Shown piece by piece: positions 36,428 through 46,386 of a stretch of 64,000 nucleotides of DNA. This DNA is from Himantopus leucocephalus. Lineage: Eukaryota > Chordata > Aves > Charadriiformes > Recurvirostridae. The translations under genes and the position numbers were made by a program. The notes below the pieces were generated by a model. It ran no database searches. It had not been told where the DNA came from and worked only from the letters and a program-made list of their open reading frames with translations. The stretch lies in contig RSEF01000004.1 in assembly GCA_003993805.1 (NCBI GenBank), positions 12,206,459-12,270,458 on the forward strand, read 5' to 3'. Position 1 is the stretch's first letter, and every line of letters begins with the position of its first letter.

Positions 36428-39400
36428 GTTTACTAAGACTGATTTCACTGTTTAGTATCTATTACTCTAAACAGAGTCCTGAAGGAATATCAATACCGGT
36501 GTCCTAAGGAGGAGAATTCAGAAGCCTTTTATTTGTGCATGGAAGATCTAGCATTTAATGACTTGGAACATTCTTACTTGAAGCAGAGCATATTTTATAA
36601 CACACCACCACCCCCCCAAGCACTGCAGAGTTATGGGAAGTACTGATGCACAGGAGCTTATAGAGATCTGCAATTGCAGCAGGTGTTGTGCTACTTCCAG
36701 TTGCTTATTAAAAGTTTAAGAAAAGCAGTTTTGCTTTAGCTTCTGTTGCATCCAAAAATTTAATCAGCCATGGCATTGCATAAAGTAGGCTGATAAGAAA
36801 TGACAAAAGAGTCTGTCATGTTAGGAATTTAAAAGGGAACCACTTTCTGTTCTTCCTTATTCCACCCCTGTTAAATATATATATATTTCATTTTAAAGAC
36901 ATCTTTGATCATTCATGTTTTGTTAAAATGTACAGGAGTGTGCAATATCATGTTAGAATTGCCTTTCTATGCAAACTACAATCACAAAGATGTACATGGA
37001 ATATTTGTTGCAAAGGAAATTACTTTGCTATGCCTCCGTCCCTTGCTATGTATGTTTTTTATTTGTTTTCCTTTATACCAGCTTTCTGTCTTGATGAAGT
37101 TCGCTTTGAGAAACTAAAATGAGGATAAAAGTTTGACTGAGTGGGTTGCTTTCTATTAATTTGGCACAATTCATTAGCCAGAAGGAAAGGAAGGAATGTA
37201 TAAAGCAGCCCTTGATATCAGGAAACTCAGCTATCAGTAAGTGTCTTTGTATGAAGAAAATCTGCTAGGAGAAAGTAAGAGTAAATTTTTGTTTCTTTTC
37301 AATAGCTCTCTCCACTGTATCAGGAATTACAAGAACCTATATGTTGTGTTGTCTTTTTAACAGACTACTCTGCGTTTTCTGGTACTTCTTTTGCCACAAG
37401 CTTGCTAGGTTTTTGCTCTTGTCTCACCATTCTCTTCGAGTACCACTTAAATGCAGCCGTAGGTCTAGTAGCTTTATAAAGGCATGACTCATGTGGTTTA
37501 AGACTGGCCTTTACCATTGCAAAGCATCGGGTTGCTGGTGCTAAGGAAACAATGAGATTTGCTCAGTCCATATCCACCAGTCTCTCAGGGGAACATCTCT
37601 TAAGCCAAGCAATCCAAAACAATTTTTGAAATTAATTTTTCAAGCCAGCATTTATTACTTAAATAAAATTTCCTGTGTAGAGCTATCAATGAGCTTTGTG
37701 ACACTAAATGCAAGGCTGCTTGTGGTGGGATTTGTTTCGTGTAATCGAAGATGGCTAAAATGTGCACTAAAAGCGAGACATCGGGACTCGATTCATAACC
37801 AGGAAAGAAGCAGGGATTTCTCTCATGCAAGTCATCTCAGTTGGAGGCGCCCATTGAAAAAGGCTGGCTGAGTCAGGCTATAGTATTGCCTGTTTCTCTG
37901 TGTTGACTGTGAAGTCTAGGTTCTTAGGTCAGATGTAGGTATTTGCACTATAGGGTCCAAAGCTAGGTGAGGTGAAACTCACTGTCCATGTCTGCAGGAA
38001 TAATGAGATCAGTAGAGCTGGCTTGCCGAGACATCATTTTCATTCCGTATTTATGGAAATGTTTTTTCTGGTATTTAGAGTTGACCTTGTTCACCTGGGG
38101 ACACATGAACAGGAAAACTGTTCATATACATTGTTGTGCTCGTTTGCCAAGCAGAGCCCTGTTGAGAATCAGTCCATTGTTTAACTTTTTCTCATGCCAG
38201 TAAGTACAGAAAGGGAGAGCTGACAACTGAAGAACAGGAGTGGGATTGTAGCCAGCAGAGTTCTTACTCTGGAGACACTTGTGTAGGAAAACATTGATTT
38301 TATACTCAGAACTCTGCTAGGAGAGAAGCTAAGGAATTTACATTGTATTTGGTTAAAGATGTAAGAATAGCCTAGAGGTCAGTAATTATCAACATAATTC
38401 TAGCTTCTGTGTCACTTCTGACCCCCCTGCTCTGAGTTGTAAAGCAGTATCTTGTAGAACATACTCTTGCCTTTTTATTTATGGACTTCTGATACAAACT
38501 GTTAACATCTCTTATTTAGTTGTTTGGATTTGGTTGTCTTCAGTCTACTGTTGTATTTTTAGGAGGATGTTTCTTCTAGCTAATTATATTCTCATTTTAT
38601 GAGAGAACATATGGGTAAGACCAGATCAGGACTACTGCATCCAAGCTAAGACATCTCTACCTGGTAGTGACGTATTTTGTTGAAAGTAGTCAAGGAAAAC
38701 TTGAGGAGAACTGAGGCCTTTATTAATGTTATAGGGACTCTGGCTATGCTCCAAGAGATAAAACAGCATTAAAGAAAGGCCCAGGTGACTTTCCAAGGCT
38801 TTCAAATTTCTATGTGCCTGTCATGCACCTATGGACATTTGATGAATGAGAGAAAGTGGGCAAATTCCCGAAAACAAGCATTGGATGGAAAAACAAAAAG
38901 CCCTTCGTAAGGTTTTAGTATTAAAATGCTGTACCTCTGCAGAGCTAATAGAGAAATGGTCTGTTATCCTGCAAGGGTGCAGAGATGCAGAGGCAGAATG
39001 GAGCTATCACAGATGCAGAAAAGTCATGTGCTGTGGTAAAGAGCAGACTGTTATGCTTTTTTGGACTAGAATGATTCCATTGTTTACTTTTCTGTGCAAT
39101 GGGGACATGCCACCTCATCACAAGTTACTAAAAAGCATGACAATGAAGCCACTATAAAATTCCAGTAACCATCTAAATAACTTGCTGGTGGTGTTGCAGG
39201 TTCACAGTGGGAGGATAAAGTATTGCCTTAGATGATCACTTTTAATGATGAATAAAGTGATTTGGATACAACTTCCGGAGCATATAACAGATAGAACTCA
39301 AAGATGGTAGACAGCATCTTGTTACACTACATTTGTGTCTTTGAATGAGGTGTTTTAATCAATCACTGCAATAAACAGTGCAGGGTGTTGCAAGCAGTAA

Positions 39401-39864
39401 AATAATTCAAATTTGAAAACTGGCCACAGTAAATGACAAGATGTTTTCTGTCTTGATATCAACAGATGAATAATCTGTGGCTGCAGAATAGGATGTAGTG
39501 TAAAATGGATAATGCTAGTAGATTTAAGAGCTCACATCGTGGTGAAATGTGTTTCACAGCTGGTCAGGACTAAGGCGAGTCAGGGAGTCTATCTTATGGC
39601 GAGCTGTGAATCCCTAAGGGCGTGTATAAAGCAGTATGAGTCATGTAAAAATTATGCACTGATAGTGGAAACAGATCGTCCAATCCCATAAAATTCTGTC
39701 CTGAGTCTAATCTTTTTCCTCTTTGTTCTCTTTTAATGATGGAATCTATGTTTCAGAATGTTAGTTCTCCCATTTTGGGAAGATGAATTGTCGCTCAGGC
39801 AAGCGCTATAATTAGAAAACTGAGAGTGTGTACTGCAGTGTAAAAGGTAGCTGACACTATTTAG
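36428..39864. other. AT-rich non-coding stretch
   Basis: No recognised gene. It contains an AT dinucleotide run near 36875-36887, a C-rich run near 36607, and the exon-like interval 37998-38199. Confidence 0.45.
37998..38199 (+). other. exon-like segment
   Basis: An acceptor TGTCTGCAG precedes 202 bases ending at the donor GCCA|GTAAGTA. One frame is open across nearly the whole segment (about 66 codons) and is rich in F, W, C and H; a second is open for most of it. The peptide resembles nothing known and its composition looks more like chance than like a folded protein. The donor is good and the acceptor is moderate. Confidence 0.12.
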
Positions 39865-39920
39865 ACAATGAGCTACAGTTTGCTGAAGCAGAATTCAAAT
39901 GATTCAGCACCAGCGAGGAG
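39865..39920 (+). CDS. possible first or early coding exon of an unidentified gene
   Basis: An acceptor CACTATTTAG precedes, and a near-ideal donor GAG|GTAAGA follows at 39921. The frame starts with ATG at 39868-39870 (A at -3, acceptable initiation context) and encodes MSYSLLKQNSNDSAPARR, ending after two bases of a codon. The in-frame TAG just upstream means the open frame begins here, so either this is the start exon or the acceptor is real. The phase fits the exon-like segment at 41536. The segment is short and the family is unknown, so chance remains likely. Confidence 0.17.
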
Positions 39921-40507
39921 GTAAGATGACTTCCTCTGAGTGCCCACAAAGCAATGGGAAGAGAGACTGTCAGCAAAAGGCATCAGACAGCTGATGGAAA
40001 TGGCAAAATAGAAAGCAAGCTCTACTGCCTTGTTGGATCACCCCTTCTGTCCCCAGGTTTCGGAGATTTAACAGTCTGGATAACAGATGCATGAGTCAGG
40101 CCTAGTCAGACAAGCAGCCTGATTTAGACTGGATCCCTGGCCATCACAGATGGGAGAGAAAGTTTAGGTTAAATATTCAAGTTGGGACACAAAACAGTAA
40201 CAGGGGTTATGCACAGGAAGACGTAGATCAGATCATAAGAGGTACCTGTCCACTCAAGACTGTAATGGAGATGAAAATGAGGACAGCTGTGAAGTACTGT
40301 TGGACAGCTGATACAGCCAAACCAGTATGACTGATGCCAGGACCAGAATAGGTCTTAGCCCTCAGCTGATTTGAAGTGAAACTGGTGGTTTTGAAGCACG
40401 ACTTGCATAAGCAGCACTGATGGAAACTAGAGATTGATTCTAAAACACTGTGTTCTAGAGACTGTGATGCCTCTCAAGCCATACTAAGGATCATATATTT
40501 CAAATAA

Positions 40508-40744
40508 GCATTGTAATAATAGTATTTGACAGTCCATAAACAGCTTTTTAAGAAGCTGCCATTTACATTGGTGAAGGATGAAGGGACTTTAAACGTCAGA
40601 AAAGGGAAGAGTATGGAGGANTGCATTGTAATAATAGTATTTGACAATCCATAAACAAGCAAATCAGCTTTTTAAGAAGCTGCCATTTACATTGTTGAAA
40701 GATGAAGGGACTTTAAACGTCAGAAAAGGGAAGAGTATGGAGGA
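40508..40744. repeat. direct duplication abutting a single N
   Basis: Copy 1 (40508-40620, 113 bases) ends exactly at the N at 40621, and copy 2 (40623-40744, 122 bases) begins one base after it. They differ by three substitutions and a 9-base insertion in copy 2. Copies bounded precisely by an N are typical of two contig ends, or two haplotypes, left side by side instead of merged. A real tandem duplication is possible but less likely. No gene is affected. Confidence 0.85.
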
Positions 40745-41535
40745 GCAATCAGGAACTTTGGTATGCACGTTGCTTAGCCAGTAGCTAGACTTTTTAATTA
40801 CTTGTTTCTGTAAGATGCAGACAGTTAAATTTTATAAGCAAGGGATTCTTTCTCATTGTGACTAGCAGCGCAGGTAGCAAAGCCTTGCTTTGAGTTTGTT
40901 TTTGAGAGGAGCTTCAGTAACCCAGCCTACAATTGCTTTTTTAAAAAATTAATTGTATTTTTGCCTCTGGCCTATATATGTGCATTTATGAGGGAAAAGA
41001 ATTAACCATGCTCCATGTGTTTGTAGGGGAGAAATACCTTTGACTGATAGTACTCTGAAGTATTCATTTGTAATTCATACAGAATACAGTGCACAGTTAA
41101 ATGTACACATAATGTAATTTGCAAATTTTAATCAAGAATGTAAATTCTAGGTAAGTGTTCAAGTCGTTTGTCATCTGAATGTTTAATGGGATTCCTATTT
41201 AGGACGTTATAATATTGAACTTAAAATAATAAAGTTGAAGAGAACAATTTTTGTTTTAGTAAACAGAAGAAAATTGTCAACAGTTATGCAAACGTAGGGA
41301 AGACATCACAGTTTGTGTGTATACACTTGCATATGTATATATGTCACATACATTGAATTGCTCTGGAAATATTGCCTCAGAATTAGAAAGTAAAGGTATG
41401 GTCTTATGATGCCAATACAGGTCAGTCAACACCACTAACAGATTGTGATACTGAAAATCTAGTAGTGGATAAGAGTATAGTGATTTTTTTTTTGTTTTGT
41501 CTGAATTTATTCCCTCTCTGTTCTTTTGTTTTCAG

Positions 41536-41583
41536 GGCATTAGAAGAGCAATTGTACCAGAAAACCAGGGGAGAAGAGGACTG
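41536..41583 (+). CDS. possible 48-base coding exon
   Basis: A strong acceptor with a long pyrimidine tract ending TTTTCAG precedes, and the donor CTG|GTAAGA follows. Joined in phase to the segment at 39865-39920, the codons read ALEEQLYQKTRGEED and stop two bases into the next codon. The peptide is charged and helix-prone, like part of a coiled coil. Without splicing, the frame closes at TGG TAA right after the donor. Direct joining to 44834 would make TGA, so an unseen exon of length 3n+1 would be needed. One poor candidate is 44606-44663: good acceptor, weak donor. Confidence 0.18.
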
Positions 41584-42169
41584 GTAAGATAATGGTCATG
41601 CTTTCTTCTTTCAGCGTTTCACATATACATCTGTACACACCTGTTTGTATATATGAAAAGCTGTGTACACATATATATATGAAATCAAGCTTATAAGTGG
41701 TGTTAGAATTGATTTTTGATCTTGAGCCAGTAAAAAAAAAACACTTAACCTGTGACAATGTTTGACTAGTATAAATGAGAATATAATCCTACACAGCTGA
41801 GTTCATTCTGCTTTGGAATGTCATTCTGAGTCTGTAGTTTTGAAAAAACTTGACAGATTCCTATGCAATCTTATTTTAATAAAGGGCCTTCTTTTTGCTT
41901 CATTTGGTAATACAGTTTACATAGAAATGTAACCATTTTGCCACTAGCCTATTATTCCAGTGTTCAGTGTAGAATAAAGATGATCGCTGCAATAAATAGG
42001 GCCAAAGTGATTGTTCAGTTCTCCCTTTCCAAATTTGAAAGAGGCACGTTTATGTTCTACAGTACTGTTAGATTCAATTCATTAATAGATTTCAAAATGA
42101 TTTACATGTGTCATAAGACTGATCAATGCCACAAATATTTTATTCTGGAGAGAGGAGGAAAGGATACTT

Positions 42170-42182
42170 AAAAAAAAAAAAA
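42170..42182 (+). repeat. A13 homopolymer
   Basis: Thirteen A directly following a 77-codon open frame. It could mark a retrocopy tail, but no source gene or target-site duplication was recognised. Confidence 0.6.
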
Positions 42183-42213
42183 GTATGTCTATCTTGCTAT
42201 GTCTGTTTGTATG

Positions 42214-42254
42214 ATCATAGAATCATCTAGGTTGGACGGGACCTTTAAGATCAT
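42214..42254 (-). mobile_element. CR1 LINE 3'-end remnant
   Basis: The plus strand carries the reverse complement of the CR1 3' terminus: an ATCATAGAATCAT repeat followed by AGGTTGGACGGGACCT and TTTAAGATCAT. CR1 is the dominant LINE of birds; copies are usually truncated at the 5' end and finish in ATTCTATG repeats. Only about 40 bases remain, so this is a strongly truncated, inactive copy on the minus strand. Confidence 0.8.
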
Positions 42255-44833
42255 GCATATTTTCCAAACCATTTGGAAAAGCTGAAAACTGTTTCTAATT
42301 AATCATGGTGATGAAAGTTTTAAAAACCAAAATGCATTTGCATATTGTGAAGATATCCTTAAAGGGGAGCTGTGAATTACGTTTTGCTTGTTTTCTTTAA
42401 ATTTGATCGTATTATAACTGTAATATTAGTTAACAGGTCGTGTTTTGCAACAGCTTTCAACCATTTCTGTGTAAAAGAATGGATTTGTGTTGATGTGAAG
42501 TATGAGATAATTTAACAAACTGAAACTGAACAGGATCTTGTTCTTTAAATAGTCTGATTACATCATCAGAGCTATTTTTAGAAGAGAGTCCCAATTAGAC
42601 TCATTCAGTGCCTCTTAAGCGCAATATGGGATTTAATTTTTAGCTATGTTCTATTAGGAGATAAAAAAATGAGGTCCTAACATTTTTTCAGTAAGTATCA
42701 AAGCAGAATCTGAAAATCTTACAAGCCATTAGCATGGATAGGCTGAACACCTCCTGCGCCAAGGACCCAGGCAAGTACAGTAAAAGAATTCCTTGGAGAC
42801 AAAGCACTGGGTCTTGCACTGAGTCAAGGGCTTCCATTTCTCTTGGAAATCACGGCTGTATCGTGTAACAGCCCTGCTAAACTTACTGCAGCATGATTCT
42901 TTTGCTGTTGCTGTGCCTGATGATTCATTTTTAAGCTCCAGTTAAATAAATCAATGAAATGTAAAATTCTTAAGACATACTCAGTCCCATGGAGAGAGGG
43001 AAATGATGCTTCTGTCCTGACTGCATGACTGTATTATCTTCTGATAATTGGCTTTTTGGCTAGGTAATAAAATACATATTTTTTTCTGCTCTGTGCACAG
43101 TCTGACTTTCTGAAAGGAAGTGTAACATTAGTGCAGAACATAAAATGCCGTGAAAAAAAAGCTGTGAAAGGCAGTGCAGCAACAAATGTCATGGTGTGCT
43201 AGCAAAAATAGTACAGAAGAAGTAACATGAGGAACAATGTAAAATCAAGAAACTGCATATTTGAGATCTGATGCTTGTAATTTTGCTCGAGTGGAGAGTT
43301 TTACTTGGCAAATTCATCTGGTTTCAAAGCTCCAGGTTTGAAAGTCATCAGAGAAACGTTTGGTGCCATCTTTGTATCACTGCATGCACTCTGAGATTTC
43401 TGCAGTCAAGTTCTTTAGGACTAATTTCATGAAAATGAAAGCGTGTTCTTATTTCTGTAAGTGCATAGTAGTATTGCAATGTCTTTGCAATAGATAGCTG
43501 CCGATATTTATCTCATTAAAAGCTACATTTTACACACCACCCTATCTTTAGGAGATGAGGCAGAGAAAGATACCTTTTCTTGCATTTTAGTCACATGTTA
43601 TAGAACACTCCTTTTTGTTGTGGCGTTGTTTGGGGTTTTTTTTAAAGATACTCATGAAAGCATCTGTGCTTTTCTTGATTTAATTTGACTCTGAGGGAAA
43701 ATGCAGGAAAAAAAGTAATAGTATGTAGTTCTTTATTTTTGGATATTGGTGTTTGAAAATAGAATGCTCACATACAACTCTGAGAATCCAATCAATTGTA
43801 GTGACTGATTTTTTTCTTTATGTTTGGAAATGGGTGAATTACTAGAGCTGTTTTCCTACCTTAACTTATGCCATTCTCTGTAAAAAGGTCATACTAAGCT
43901 TTTGTGATTTTTTTCAGATATGTTAAATGCTTTCTAGCATCACACAGAGTTCATAAATATTGGGCTTTGCAATCTGTCCTACAAGGAAATTACAGATTAT
44001 TGCTCAGTTGAAAAATGAGTTGTATTCTGTATTAATAAAAGAGCTTCCTTAGATTCAAAAGGTAATCAGCAACTGTTGGAGTCAAATTCTGGCAATTTTA
44101 CAAGAATTTAATAATTTTTTTCTCTCTCATCCCATTTCCAATGCAGTGCACATAGAGTGCAGTGCAATATGGTGATACTTTCAATATCACATTATAAACA
44201 TAAGCATATATACAGAAACACAAATTTCAAGTATCAGTACAGTTACCAACTAACGTATATTTTTGTTTCACTCTTAAGTAATTGCTGAAAATTTTTTGTA
44301 TGTTACTGAAACACACAACTTTTGTTGTTAGTGGCCCCCCACCCCAATATACATAATTGGAAGATCTGGTGAGTATTTGGTGTATTATTTAGCAGGAAGA
44401 TGTTGAGCATAAGATTTTTGATCTTTTTCTTACGCATCGATACTGTTCTTAGCAAGAGGATGTACATTAGCACAGATGAATGAAACCAGGCATTTAGGTG
44501 CTTTGAGAACATACTTCAAATATATTCTAGTATTTAGGCTGCAAGTCTTGAGACATGGAAGAGGTGTTTTCTAAGTATGCAGATACAATTTGCTCTTTTT
44601 TCTAGTATAAGAAAATCACTTGATAAAAAATACTCTAGAAGCAATATGGAATGTGTCTGGTGTGTGTGCTTTTATGCCACATTGCTCTTCTTTTTTAAAA
44701 AAAAAGGCATAAAGAGGACCTGAAATTAAGAGACTTATTTTCCAGCTGTTGGGTCATTCTTGAAATCACCTGTTTGGGAGACAAGTCAGTACTGATTCTG
44801 TAAATGCTTGCCGCTGTCTTGTGTGATTTATAG

Positions 44834-44937
44834 AAGAAGGACATAATAGATCGGAAGTTAAGTGAAATCACTGCCAGTCTCTTCCATCTGTCAAGCAGGT
44901 TAAACCCTAAATCAGCATGGTTTGATTTTTTGAAAGC
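44834..44937 (+). CDS. possible internal coding exon
   Basis: A fair acceptor (TGTGATTTATAG) precedes and a full donor GTAAGT follows at 44938, with C as the last exon base. Only the first frame is open across all 104 bases; the other two have stops. The 34 codons begin KKDIIDRKLSEITASLF and later include LNPKSAWFDFLK, which reads like an amphipathic helix of a real protein. The segment ends two bases into a codon, and the next candidate exon at 45487 completes it. I do not recognise the family. An upstream exon ending in phase 0 was not found. Confidence 0.2.
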
Positions 44938-45486
44938 GTAAGTGATTCCAGAGTATGTGTTTGTTCCTGCATCCTATAGTTGCACATGAATGTATTTACT
45001 TCAGTGTCACTTACTAAAATCAAGACACTCTAGTTTTTCCATTTCTAAAATAAAGTCACAGTGCTTGCAATTGTTGCTGCAATGGTCGGTTAAGGAATGT
45101 TTTTAGCTCAACCAGATTATGTCCCCCATAGTGAAGTCTCATTATTTTATCATAAATGCTTTGTATCTTTTCCATCCATGTCTTAAGCATTGATAGGTGA
45201 CCTTGGTTTACTGAAAGAAATAATTGATCTCCTTAGAGTGAAAGTTAACCTAGCCTCAAGTATAATGTTAAAATCCATCAAGAAGACTCAGGTGAATACA
45301 CACACAAAAGTGTAGTGTTTCCAGGAAACAGGTATTTGCTGCTTACCACTACAGTGTATCAGAAATTAGAATTAAAATACAGACCTGAAAAACTGTCAGG
45401 TTTTGTCATGGTTCTGTGGTACTTCTCTTCATACTTTGTTTTCTGTGGTCAACAGAGTTCATGAGAATATCAGTTTTCTTTTTCAG

Positions 45487-45532
45487 TGAAATTGTTTCTG
45501 ACCATTGTTTGGAGAAAGCCTTGAAAACATGA
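45487..45532 (+). CDS. possible terminal coding exon
   Basis: A strong acceptor (pyrimidine run ending TTTTTCAG at 45486) precedes. In phase with 44834-44937, the first base completes an alanine codon, followed by EIVSDHCLEKALKT and TGA at 45530-45532. Downstream AATAAA hexamers lie at 45750-45755 and, inside the antisense LTR, at 45952-45957; either could serve as poly(A) signal. The 29-N gap at 45685 falls in the would-be 3' untranslated region. The short coding part makes chance hard to exclude. Confidence 0.18.
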
Positions 45533-45666
45533 AGCAAGGACACCTAATAGCCTCAGAAAAGTAGAAAGCAGGGAAGAAACTTTACAGTTTTTTTTCAAAC
45601 GAAGTCTCATGGCTTTTAAAGCCATACTAGGGTTTTTGCAAGGCATTGAATTAGGTTTTGGTTTTG

Positions 45667-45720
45667 TTTTTTTTTTTTTTTTTTNNNNNNNNNNNNNNNN
45701 NNNNNNNNNNNNNAAAAAAA
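45667..45720. other. 29-N assembly gap between T18 and A7
   Basis: Eighteen T lead into 29 Ns (45685-45713), followed by seven A. Sequencing or assembly probably failed at a homopolymer or at a T-run next to an A-run that can fold back on itself. The true sequence may be longer. Confidence 0.9.
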
Positions 45721-45829
45721 GTCAGAGACGTATTTAAGCACATTCTGGAAATAAACCATGAGCGGATTATGAAACTGCAACAACCATTGTGCAACTCTGT
45801 TCTCGCATTTTCGGTCTGCCTGTGCGAAT

Positions 45830-45834
45830 ATCAC
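45830..45834 (+). repeat. target-site duplication, left copy
   Basis: ATCAC directly before the LTR; the identical ATCAC follows it at 46382-46386. Confidence 0.85.
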
Positions 45835-46381
45835 TGTCATGGCTTGACCCTGGCTGGAGGCCAGGTGCCCACCAAACTCCCCTTTCTCAGCATGATGGAG
45901 GGGGAGAAAATGAGATGGAAGAAACCCTGTGGGTCAAGACAAAGGCAGTTTAATAAAGTAAAAGCAATGCTGTGTGAGGAGGCAAAGGAAAACAAAATAT
46001 TTATTCTCTGCTTCCCATCGGCAGGCAATGTCCAGACACTTCCTGGGAGGCAGGGCTTCAGTACACGTAGTGGTTGCTCTGGAAGACAAATGTCAGAATA
46101 ATGAATAGTCCCCCCTCCCCCCCCCCCCCCCCCCCNGAATATCCCTTTGGTCAGTTTGTTTCAGCTGTCCTGGCTCTGTCCCCTCCCAAGATCTTGCCCA
46201 CCCCCAGCCCACTGGTGAAGGGGGACTGTTGGAGAGACAGCCCTGATGCTGTGCCAGCACTGCTCAGCAGCAGTCAGATCGCTGGTGTGTTATCAACACC
46301 TTTCCAGCCACCAATACAAAGCACAGCGCTATGAGGGCAGCTGGGGGGAAAATTAACTCCATCTCAGCCAGAACCAACACA
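45835..46381 (-). mobile_element. solo LTR of an avian endogenous retrovirus (ERVL-like)
   Basis: On the minus strand the element starts TGTGTTGGTTCTGGC and ends CAAGCCATGACA, the TG...CA ends of a retroviral LTR, in a layout typical of a widespread avian LTR family. It has a perfect 5-base target-site duplication (ATCAC), which suits class III (ERVL) elements. A poly(A) signal ATTAAA lies at 45949-45954 on the minus strand. No internal gag, pol or env sequence follows, so recombination between two LTRs has left a solo copy. The expected CRE and TATA region is missing: a C-run and an N (46110-46136) lie there. It is older or more diverged than the copy at 63063. Confidence 0.9.
46110..46136. 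other. C-run with N inside the LTR
   Basis: Twenty-six bases, all C but one T, then one N. The related LTR at 63063 has its CRE and TATA box here, so sequence was probably lost or collapsed during assembly, or replaced by an expanded homopolymer. Confidence 0.8.
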
Positions 46382-46386
46382 ATCAC
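46382..46386 (+). repeat. target-site duplication, right copy
   Basis: ATCAC, identical to 45830-45834. Confidence 0.85.

Larger units (their letters stand above)
40745..45666. other. AT-rich stretch between and around the tentative exons
   Basis: Apart from the exon-like segments, the CR1 tail and a poly(A) run, I recognise nothing. A MEF2-type consensus CTATTTTTAG lies at 42572-42581, but such sites are frequent by chance. Confidence 0.4.

Noticed and set aside
39903..39920. TTCAGCACC, the left half of a REST/NRSF element
   Set aside because: The right half-site does not match, and the bases overlap the tentative exon.
41938..42182. 77-codon frame followed by a poly(A) run, suggesting a retrocopy
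   Set aside because: No recognisable source protein and no target-site duplication around it.
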